A DNA stretch of 10,670 nt. Origin: Alphaproteobacteria bacterium. GTDB taxonomy: Bacteria > Pseudomonadota > Alphaproteobacteria > Rhodospirillales > Rhodospirillaceae. Numbering within the stretch: the stretch's first letter is position 1; each line of letters begins with the position of its first letter. Under the pieces are notes generated by a model, which ran no database searches, was not told the origin of the DNA, and saw only the letters and a program-made list of their open reading frames with translations. Shown here piece after piece: positions 1 to 6,013 of the stretch. The translations under genes and the position numbers were made by a program. The stretch lies in assembly GCA_003250275.1 (NCBI GenBank), contig QKGW01000086.1, forward strand, positions 1 through 10,670. The letters run 5' to 3'.

Positions 1-1085
1 GACCCGAGGTGCGCGGCGGCGTTCCAGAACATCCCGGCATCGGGGTCTTGCCCCGCGCGCAGGCCGACGTAGACGTTCTTGCTCACCGTCCGCACCGACC
101 GGTCGTCGTACCAGGAGCGGTTTTCATCCCGCCCGACGAAGATGCCGACGGTCATGTCGTCGTCGAGGTGCCGGTCCAGGCCAACCGCTCCCCCCCACAG
201 CACGTCGGAATACGACGGGTCCTCGTCGGACCCGCGTTGCGATTTTTCACCGTAGCCCATGCCCCAGGCGGTCCATTTCGGCGCCGCTGGAAGATCGTTG
301 GCCGGGCCCGCGACCCGTGTCGCGGGGGTTGGTCCCTGGCGGGAGGCGCGATCGATCATGCTCGACATTGCCACACCGCGTTGCCCGAGGGTGGCGCTCG
401 CGTTCGTCAGGTTGCCCGCGTCGATGGCGACGATGTCGGTGCCCGTCGCGGTGGCGAGACTGGAGCCGGTGGCGGTCAGACTGCTGAGCGTGCCGACGTA
501 GCTGAAACTGCCGGTCGCGCCATCGACCACCACGGCGTTCCCTGGGCCGAGGTTGATATCCACCACGCTGCCGGACAGCTCCGCACCTTTTCCAAGGATC
601 AGGGTGTTACCTGCCGCTACAAAATAAACGGCCGTATTCGCCGTTATCAACCCATAATTCTCGATAACGGTTCCAGACTGGTTCGTGAAGACACCGTTAT
701 TATTTCCGGATATTGTTCCGAAATTCACCAACCGCCCACTGTTATCCACACCCGCAATCCATGTCCCGCGGATCGTGCCGTAGTTGATTGTTGTTCCGAT
801 ATTGAGGATAGCTGTTTGCGCCTCGGCATATCCATAATTCAGGAAAGTAATCTGGCTGTTAACAAGAACGCCAAACCCCACAATTGGGTCAGTAACGACG
901 ATCGATCCCGTACTGGCGACTCTCGCGCCGCCGCTTAGCGTGAGCGCGATTCCGCTCGGAGTTGTGATGTTGTCGGTAAGCGTCACATCGCCGCCTGAAA
1001 TTGTCTGAGGCGTCGTCAGATCCGCCGCGATCGCCGCACTCGGCAGGCACGCAAAAAGCCCACACGCCACCTGTGTCAAACGCAT
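1..1085 (-). CDS. Autotransporter outer membrane beta-barrel domain protein, 3' part missing (runs off left edge)
   Basis: Open without a stop for 361 codons from an ATG at 1085 to the window edge. Residues 1-20 form a signal peptide (MRLTQVACGLFACLPSAAIA, cleavage after AIA). Residues about 21-245 look like a small beta-helical passenger: Gly/Asn/Thr-rich with recurring rungs of the type N-[YF]-G-x-I, at INYGTIRG (100-107), VNFGTISG (120-127) and ENYGLITA (142-149). A linker (about 245-268) leads to an amphipathic beta-strand region starting WTAWGMGYGE (271-280) and VLWGGAVGLD, typical of the autotransporter barrel (type V secretion), which would place it in the outer membrane with the passenger exported. 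The expected C-terminal aromatic residue lies outside the window. A G-rich Shine-Dalgarno-like run (CGGGGGGGATC) precedes the ATG. The passenger DNA is much lower in GC than the rest (27-28 of 60 bases in 601-660 and 661-720), which suggests transfer or relaxed composition. The passenger's target is unknown. Confidence 0.85.
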   Translation of the reverse strand, partial: MRLTQVACGLFACLPSAAIAADLTTPQTISGGDVTLTDNITTPSGIALTLSGGARVASTGSIVVTDPIVGFGVLVNSQITFLNYGYAEAQTAILNIGTTINYGTIRGTWIAGVDNSGRLVNFGTISGNNNGVFTNQSGTVIENYGLITANTAVYFVAAGNTLILGKGAELSGSVVDINLGPGNAVVVDGATGSFSYVGTLSSLTATGSSLATATGTDIVAIDAGNLTNASATLGQRGVAMSSMIDRASRQGPTPATRVAGPANDLPAAPKWTAWGMGYGEKSQRGSDEDPSYSDVLWGGAVGLDRHLDDDMTVGIFVGRDENRSWYDDRSVRTVSKNVYVGLRAGQDPDAGMFWNAAAHLG

Positions 1086-1363
1086 GATCCCCCCCGAGAA
1101 AAACAGCGAATGCTGAGAGGTTCACCTTAGCACTGAGAGAAAAAGCAAAAAACGGGAATTTGATCATTTCCTCGCCGAAAGACGTTCTCTTGCGACGAAA
1201 GGGATGGCAAGCGCATAGCCTGGAGAACTCTGGAGAGAGAAGCGACGACCACGCCACCGACTCTTGTCAAACTCTTTCCGGGTTTGAAAAGACAAACCCC
1301 GCCGATCGCCCCGTCTCGTCCTCGGCGGCGAGAGACCGGGCCGGGAATCGCCGCGCCGCGCAC
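1086..1363. other. Gene-free region between autotransporter and CoA-transferase terminator; presumed autotransporter control region
   Basis: No convincing gene on either strand. Reading toward the autotransporter (minus strand) it holds a 7-bp-arm inverted repeat (1280-1299), then a TTGACA hexamer (1265-1270 complement) without a clear -10 partner, two copies of CTGGAGA ten bases apart (1220-1226 and 1230-1236, plus-strand reading), an AT-rich stretch around 1131-1170, and a C7 run (1089-1095) immediately before the start codon. I see no clear sigma-70 -10 box, so the transcription start cannot be placed. Confidence 0.5.
1280..1299. promoter_or_regulatory. Inverted repeat GGGTTTG-N6-CAAACCC, candidate regulator site upstream of autotransporter
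   Basis: Perfect 7-bp arms around the loop AAAAGA. On the minus strand it lies nine bases before a TTGACA hexamer that could be a -35 element for the autotransporter gene, an arrangement compatible with an activator or repressor site. No T-run follows on either strand, so it is not a standard intrinsic terminator. Function is inference only. Confidence 0.3.
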
Positions 1364-1395
1364 AAAAAAGGAGCGGCAGTCGAAACTGCCGCTCC
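1364..1395 (-). terminator. Rho-independent terminator of the CoA-transferase gene
   Basis: Perfect 10-bp stem (GGAGCGGCAG / CTGCCGCTCC, 1370-1379 and 1386-1395) with a 6-base loop. On the minus strand it is followed by six T residues (A run at 1364-1369), and it begins 26 bases after the TAA stop of the CoA-transferase gene. This separates that gene from the autotransporter downstream. Confidence 0.92.
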
Positions 1396-1421
1396 GGTAT
1401 GGGATGACCTGCGAAGGAAGA

Positions 1422-3017
1422 TTATTCGCAGAGGTCGATCTTCATGTCCCAGTTCTTGATCTTCATGGTGCCGTTCTGGGCCAGGTTCAGCTGCATCTTC
1501 AGCGCGCGGTCCCAGAGCTGCGGCTCGTGGCCGACGCCCTTCGCCAGGCACTCCTTCGACGCCATGTCGAGGTACTCCTGCATGATGTCCTTGTAGTCCG
1601 GATGCACGCAGTTGTTGATGATGGTCTGAGCGCGCTCCTTCGGCGCCAGGCCGCGCATGTCGGCCAGGCCCTGCTCGGTCACGACGACGTCGAGATCGTG
1701 CTCGGTGTGGTCGATGTGCTGGCAATGCGGCACAACGCAGCTGATGCCGGTCGGATCGGTCTTGGACGGACGCACCGACGGGGTGTGCATGATCTTGAGG
1801 AAGCCGGAGCGCAGGAAGTCGCCCGAACCACCGATACCATTGACGATGCGGGTACCGTTGATGAGGGTCGAGTTCGCGTGGCCGTAGATGTCGATCTCAA
1901 CCGGGGTGTTCATGGCGATGACGCCAAGACGGCGGCTGACTTCCGGGTTGTTGGAAATCGACAGCGGGCGCAGCACGATCTTCGGCGCGTAGAAGTCGCG
2001 CTTTTCGGTGAAGCGCGGGAAGCCTTCCTTCTCCGACAGCGACAGCGAGCACGCGGAAGCGCAGTCGAGGCGGCCGGCGTCGAAGAGGTCGAGCATACCG
2101 TCCTGCAGCACTTCGGTGTAGACCGAGAGGTTGTAGAACGGACCGTTGGCGAGACCGCCGACGACCGCGTTGGCGATCGAGCCCACGCCCGACTGCAGCG
2201 GCAGGAGGTTCTTCGGCAGACGGCCGGCCTTCACTTCGGCGGCGAAGAATTCGAGCAGGTGGTTCGCGATCGCGATCGAGCCCTCGTCGGCGCCGGCGAG
2301 CGCGCGGCCCTTGTCGGCGTGCGGGGATTCGACGATGGCGACGATCTTGTCCGGATCGCACGGCACGTAGGTGGTGCCGACGCGGCTATCCGCCTTGGTG
2401 ATGCCGATGATCTCGCGGTTCGGCGGGGCGCTCTGCACGATGATGTCGTGCATACCCTCGAACGACGGCATCGCGGTGTTCACTTCGATGATGAGCTTGT
2501 CGCACACCTTGAGGATTTCCGGCACGACGCCGCAGGAAGCGGTCAGAACCAGGCCGCAGTCCTCGGTGATCGCCGAGACTTCGATGATGCCGATGTCGAG
2601 CTTACCGGACGGCGAATCCTTGGTGTAGAAGCCGTAGGCGAGATCCTGCGCGAACAGCGACAGGTGCTTGTCGCCCATGCGGATGCGGCCTTCGTTGATG
2701 CCCTTGGCGATGTCCTTACCGGTCTGGTACGGCCAACGACGGTCGATCATGTTGTTCTGCGCCCAACGGTTCTCGGTCTCGGCGCCGACGGAGGCACCGA
2801 TGAACAGGTTGAAGCGCAGCTGACCCTGAAGATTGTTCTTCTCGACGTATTCGGCGAGCGCGATCGGCACGGCCTTCGGGTAACCGGCAGGAGTGAAGCC
2901 CGACCAACCGAGGTTCATACCATTCTTGAACATCGGAATGGTATCTTCGATCGGAATAACCTTCGACATAAGGGACTTACAGCGGATGCGTTCGTCCAGC
3001 GTTCCGTATTTACCCAT
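1422..3017 (-). CDS. Succinyl-CoA:acetate CoA-transferase / acetyl-CoA hydrolase family protein
   Basis: 531 residues, close to the usual 500-540 of the Cat1/AarC/Ach1 group of class I CoA-transferases, which move CoA between succinyl-CoA and acetate (or related short-chain acids) through a glutamyl-CoA thioester in the cytoplasm. The catalytic Glu is Glu302 in SVYTEVLQDG (298-307); the glycine-rich oxyanion-hole motif is NGIGGSGDF (393-401); the acetyl-CoA hydrolase/transferase N-domain (about 10-215) and C-domain (about 270-500, with HTEHDLDVVVTEQGLADMRG) are both complete. The ATG at 3017 has an excellent ribosome site (AGGAGA, 3026-3031, 8-base spacing). It is monocistronic, closed by the terminator at 1364-1395. 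GC is lower than in the operon to the right and codon choice is more even, compatible with high expression. Acetate assimilation, acetate resistance or propionate metabolism are all possible roles; substrate cannot be settled from sequence. Confidence 0.93.
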   Translation of the reverse strand: MGKYGTLDERIRCKSLMSKVIPIEDTIPMFKNGMNLGWSGFTPAGYPKAVPIALAEYVEKNNLQGQLRFNLFIGASVGAETENRWAQNNMIDRRWPYQTGKDIAKGINEGRIRMGDKHLSLFAQDLAYGFYTKDSPSGKLDIGIIEVSAITEDCGLVLTASCGVVPEILKVCDKLIIEVNTAMPSFEGMHDIIVQSAPPNREIIGITKADSRVGTTYVPCDPDKIVAIVESPHADKGRALAGADEGSIAIANHLLEFFAAEVKAGRLPKNLLPLQSGVGSIANAVVGGLANGPFYNLSVYTEVLQDGMLDLFDAGRLDCASACSLSLSEKEGFPRFTEKRDFYAPKIVLRPLSISNNPEVSRRLGVIAMNTPVEIDIYGHANSTLINGTRIVNGIGGSGDFLRSGFLKIMHTPSVRPSKTDPTGISCVVPHCQHIDHTEHDLDVVVTEQGLADMRGLAPKERAQTIINNCVHPDYKDIMQEYLDMASKECLAKGVGHEPQLWDRALKMQLNLAQNGTMKIKNWDMKIDLCE

Positions 3018-3405
3018 TCTTACAGTCTCCTGTTAGATGTTTGCTCGTGTTCGAACAACCAATTCCAGGGTCATTGTCTATGGCCCGTTTCCGGCAAAGA
3101 AAAAGGCGCGACGCTCAACTGCGACCGCACCAGCCGGATGCGCGACACAACACGCTCGCACCGCAACATTCTGATCGCCGTACGAACCATAGAGTGGCAC
3201 ACCCTCTCGTTTGCCGGCCCGGAACCCCGGCCCAACATGGTCATCCACAAAATCGTGTTCGGCGTGCCCCTTATGCGGCCACAAGGTCTTCGCCCCCCAC
3301 TCCGTCACTGGTCCGAAAACCCCTTGCGCGCGCACCCGCGCACCCCGGGATCTCTCGGCCCCCCCCAAGCCACGGCGCGAAGGCGAACCTCCCTGCCGAT
3401 CAGGC
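3018..3405. other. Gene-free region between CoA-transferase and tRNA-Glu
   Basis: No supported coding region; open frames here lack ribosome sites and recognisable protein features. It contains the Shine-Dalgarno and leader dyad of the CoA-transferase gene at its left end, a GC hairpin with one mismatch (3216-3232) lacking a T-run, and a C8 tract (3359-3366). I do not see a clear -10/-35 pair for the CoA-transferase, nor a clear terminator after the tRNA, though both should lie here. Confidence 0.5.
3041..3058. promoter_or_regulatory. Dyad TTGcTCG-N4-CGAaCAA in the CoA-transferase leader, candidate operator
   Basis: Imperfect inverted repeat (6 of 7 arm positions pair) overlapping a perfect 10-bp palindrome TGTTCGAACA (3048-3057). 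It begins 24 bases upstream of the CoA-transferase ATG and 10 bases before its Shine-Dalgarno, where a bound repressor could block transcription. The regulator is not identifiable here. Confidence 0.35.
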
Positions 3406-3481
3406 TGGCGACCCCAACGGGATTCGAACCCGTGTTGCCGGCGTGAAAGGCCGGTGTCCTAGGCCTCTAGACGATGGGGTC
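3406..3481 (-). tRNA. tRNA-Glu (anticodon UUC)
   Basis: Complete cloverleaf on the minus strand: acceptor stem GACCCCA/TGGGGTC (7 bp), D arm GTCT...AGGAC, anticodon stem CCGGC/GCCGG enclosing the 7-base loop CTTTCAC with anticodon TTC, T arm ACGGG/CCCGT with loop TTCGAAT, discriminator G and an encoded CCA (complement of 3406-3408). Decodes GAA and GAG. It stands alone; no second tRNA or rRNA is next to it, and I see no duplicated 3' end that would mark an integrated element. Confidence 0.97.
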
Positions 3482-3492
3482 GGCGCCCGCTT

Positions 3493-3521
3493 TCTTAGCC
3501 GAAATCGCCGCCGCTGTTCAA
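3493..3521 (-). promoter_or_regulatory. Probable promoter of tRNA-Glu
   Basis: On the minus strand TTGAAC (complement of 3516-3521) is followed after 17 bases by CTAAGA (complement of 3493-3498), with the tRNA 5' end 11 bases further. The -35 is good; the -10 is weak, so the assignment is moderate. Confidence 0.4.
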
Positions 3522-3571
3522 TCCTTTTCGGTAGGTAGGCGGCCAAAATCCGCTCCTCCGGGCGTGGCCTC

Positions 3572-3601
3572 TTGCGCGTTTCCGAGAAACCGGCATATAC
3601 C
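3572..3601 (+). promoter_or_regulatory. Probable promoter of the GNAT acetyltransferase gene, with internal dyad
   Basis: TTGCGC (3572-3577) and a CATATACC block (3594-3601) give a -35/-10 pair with 16-18 base spacing. A perfect 5-bp inverted repeat GTTTC-CGA-GAAAC (3578-3590) fills the spacer and could be an operator. The predicted start of transcription is about 30 bases before the ATG. Confidence 0.4.
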
Positions 3602-3639
3602 GTTGACTTCATGAAAATCATGCCCCAAGGACACTGACG

Positions 3640-4206
3640 ATGGCCCATCCTCCGGTGACGGTGGTCAAGGTCGCGGCGCCCATAGAGGTCGCCATTCGCG
3701 ATTCCGAGCCGCGGGACCTCCCCGAGATCCATCGGATTTACACTTTCGCGGTCGAAAACGGCACCGGCTCGTTCGAGGAGTCGCCGCCGACGCTCGACGA
3801 CATGGCCGCGCGCCGCCAAACCGTGCTCGATCGCGCCCTACCCTTCCTGGTGGCAGAATATCGGGGCAACGTCGTCGGTTACGCCTACGCCGGACCGTTC
3901 CGTCCGCGCTCGGCGTATCGCTACACCCTCGAAGACTCGGTTTACGTCGCCCCCGAGGTGCGCGGCCTCGGCACCGGGCGTGCGCTCCTGCGCGAACTCG
4001 TCGCGCGGTGCAGCGCCCTCGGCTACCGCCAGATGATCGCGGTGATCGGCGATTCCGCGAACACCGCGAGCATCAACGCGCACGCGGCGACGGGCTTCGC
4101 CCACATCGGCACGCTCAAGCAGGTCGGCCTGAAGTTCGGTCAGTGGCTCGATTCGGTGTACATGCAGCGCGCCCTCGGCAACGACGAGCCCGACGCCTGC
4201 CCGTAA
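3640..4206 (+). CDS. GNAT family N-acetyltransferase, phosphinothricin acetyltransferase (PAT/MnaT) type
   Basis: 188 residues, the usual size for this family of cytoplasmic acetyl-CoA-dependent enzymes. The GNAT fold is clear: strand and helix with the family motif IRDSEPRDLPEIHRIY (19-34), the central LVAEYRGNVVGYAYAGPFRPR (70-90) matching the Bar/PAT signature (VAG.AYAGP), the acetyl-CoA pyrophosphate loop RGLGTG (108-113), and the C-terminal GTLKQVGLKFGQWLDSVYMQ (157-176), also typical of PAT. Members acetylate phosphinothricin, methionine sulfone or sulfoximine, or other small amines; the natural substrate here is unknown. The start at 3640 has AAGGA (3627-3631) 8 bases upstream. It is the only plus-strand protein gene here and ends 4 bp from the convergent recJ stop. 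Confidence 0.93.
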   Translation: MAHPPVTVVKVAAPIEVAIRDSEPRDLPEIHRIYTFAVENGTGSFEESPPTLDDMAARRQTVLDRALPFLVAEYRGNVVGYAYAGPFRPRSAYRYTLEDSVYVAPEVRGLGTGRALLRELVARCSALGYRQMIAVIGDSANTASINAHAATGFAHIGTLKQVGLKFGQWLDSVYMQRALGNDEPDACP

Positions 4207-4210
4207 CGCG

Positions 4211-6004
4211 CTAGTCGGCGAAGGCGAGATCCTCGACGACGAACTGCACGTCGCGCCGCCCCTGCCAGGTGTCGGCGCGCAAGGCCCCCAGCAGATGGAC
4301 CTGACGGTCGCGGTGCGCGAGCAGCGCCGCGCCGAGGTCGTCGTCGGCGCAGCGGAAGGCGATGGTCTTGAGCCGCCCGCCCGCGCGCCCGTAGGCGTGC
4401 GCCCGCACGTGCCCCGCCCCCACCGTCTCGACGCGGCCGAGCCGCACCGAGGGAATGACGAAGCGCGGTTCCTCGTTGGCCGCGCCGAAGGGCTCCATAC
4501 GCGCCAGGGTGTCGATCAGGTCCGGGGTCGCGGCGGCGATATCGATCGCGCCGTCGATCCATTGCACCGCGTCCACCGGGCCGCTCGCCATCTGCGCGCG
4601 CACGTGCTCGGAGAGGAAGGCGATGAAGCGCGGCAGATCGGCGCGCGCGACGGTGAAGCCCGCCGCCATCGCGTGGCCGCCGCCGGTGAGCAGAACCCCC
4701 GCCTCGCGCGCGGCGAGGATCGCGGCGCCGAGGTTGACGCCGGGCACCGAGCGCCCCGACCCCTTGCCGACCTCGCCGAGGAAGGTGACCGCGCAGGCGG
4801 GCACGTTGAAGCGCTCCTTGAGCCGCGCGGCGACGAGGCCGACGACGCCGGGATGCCAGTCCTCACCCGCGGCGACCACCACCGGGCCGTCGGCGGGCAT
4901 GATCTGATCGGATTGCGCGATCGCCTCGGCGAGCGCCGCCGCCTCGATCTCGCGGCGGTCGAGGTTGTGCTGTTCGAGTTCCTCGACCAGCGCGCTGGCG
5001 ACGGCGCGGTCCTCGCACGACAGCAGCCGCGCGCCGAGGTCCGACTTGCCGACGCGGCCGCCCGCGTTGATCCGCGGGCCCATCACGAAGCCGATGTGGT
5101 AGGTGCCGGGCGGCGCGGTCAGCCCGGCGCGCGCGGCGAGGCAGGAGAGCCCGACGTTGCCGCCCTCGGCGAGCACCTTGAGCCCCTGCGTCACGAACGC
5201 GCGGTTGAGCCCGCGGAGCGGCACCACGTCGCACACCGTGCCGAAGGCGACGAGGTCGAGCAGGGCCTTGAGATCGGGCTCGGGGCGGTCCGGGCCGAAC
5301 GCGCCCTTTCCGCGCAGGGCGCGGTTGAGCGCGACGAGCAGCAGAAAGACGACGCCGACGGCGGCGAGGTCGTTGAGCCCGCTCGCGTCGTCGCGGCGCT
5401 TCGGGTTGACCACCGCGAAGCAGTCGGGGAGCGTGTCCTCGACCTGGTGATGATCGATGACGACGGCCTCCATGCCCGCGTCGCGCGCGGCAGCGAGGGC
5501 GTCGAACGCGGTGACGCCGCAATCGACGGTGACCAGCAGCTTCGCCTCGACCGCGAGCGCACGCACCGCCTGGGCGTTGGGGCCGTAGCCCTCGGTGATG
5601 CGGTCAGGGATGTGCACCGTGACCGGCACGCCGAGCGTGCGGAGGTAGCGCGAGAGCAGCGCCGAGGAGGTCGCGCCGTCGACGTCGTAGTCGCCGAACA
5701 CCGCGACCGGCTCCTTCGCCTCCACCGCCGCCGCGAGGCGCGCCACTGCGCGGTCCATATCGGTCAGGGTCGAGGGATCGGGCATCAGCGCGCGCAGCGT
5801 CGGCACGAGGTAGTCGCCCGCGGTCTCCGGGGTGATGCCGCGTGCCGACATCGCGCGCGCGACCACCTCGGGCAGGTCGAAACGCCGCATCATCGTCGAG
5901 ACCGCGCCCGCGTCCACCTCCTGCAGCCGCCATACCCGCCCGCGTACCGAGCGGGAGACGCCGAGAAAGGTTTCCGGTTTGCGCAACGCGGTATCGTCTG
6001 GCAT
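4211..6004 (-). CDS. recJ: Single-stranded-DNA-specific exonuclease RecJ
   Basis: 597 residues, normal for RecJ, the 5'-3' single-strand DNA exonuclease of RecF-type recombination and mismatch and base-excision repair. DHH-family motifs are all present in order: DYDVDGATS (105-113), VTVDCG (158-163), DHHQ (184-187), FGTVCDVVPL (254-263), then the DHHA1 part with GPRINAGGR (309-317) and GGGHAMAAGF (441-450), followed by the C-terminal OB-type domain (about 478-597). The metal-binding aspartates and histidines are intact, so it should be active. The ATG at 6004 is preceded by GGGGAGG, which overlaps the glpX stop codon (TAGGGGAGG), pointing to translational coupling. It is last in the alaC-hom-glpX-recJ operon. 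Its stop lies 4 bp from the convergent acetyltransferase gene, and I see no terminator between. Confidence 0.97.
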   Translation of the reverse strand: MPDDTALRKPETFLGVSRSVRGRVWRLQEVDAGAVSTMMRRFDLPEVVARAMSARGITPETAGDYLVPTLRALMPDPSTLTDMDRAVARLAAAVEAKEPVAVFGDYDVDGATSSALLSRYLRTLGVPVTVHIPDRITEGYGPNAQAVRALAVEAKLLVTVDCGVTAFDALAAARDAGMEAVVIDHHQVEDTLPDCFAVVNPKRRDDASGLNDLAAVGVVFLLLVALNRALRGKGAFGPDRPEPDLKALLDLVAFGTVCDVVPLRGLNRAFVTQGLKVLAEGGNVGLSCLAARAGLTAPPGTYHIGFVMGPRINAGGRVGKSDLGARLLSCEDRAVASALVEELEQHNLDRREIEAAALAEAIAQSDQIMPADGPVVVAAGEDWHPGVVGLVAARLKERFNVPACAVTFLGEVGKGSGRSVPGVNLGAAILAAREAGVLLTGGGHAMAAGFTVARADLPRFIAFLSEHVRAQMASGPVDAVQWIDGAIDIAAATPDLIDTLARMEPFGAANEEPRFVIPSVRLGRVETVGAGHVRAHAYGRAGGRLKTIAFRCADDDLGAALLAHRDRQVHLLGALRADTWQGRRDVQFVVEDLAFAD

Positions 6005-6013
6005 CGGCCTCCC

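Noticed and set aside
3216..3232. GC-rich hairpin as a terminator after tRNA-Glu
   Set aside because: The stem has a C-C mismatch and there is no T-run on either strand.
3078..3368. 96-codon minus-strand open frame in the gap between CoA-transferase and tRNA-Glu
   Set aside because: No ribosome binding site, no recognisable protein features, Arg/Gly/Ala-rich composition expected of random GC-rich DNA.
3406..3481. tRNA-Glu as the attachment site of an integrated element
   Set aside because: No integrase gene and no second copy of the tRNA 3' end within the window.
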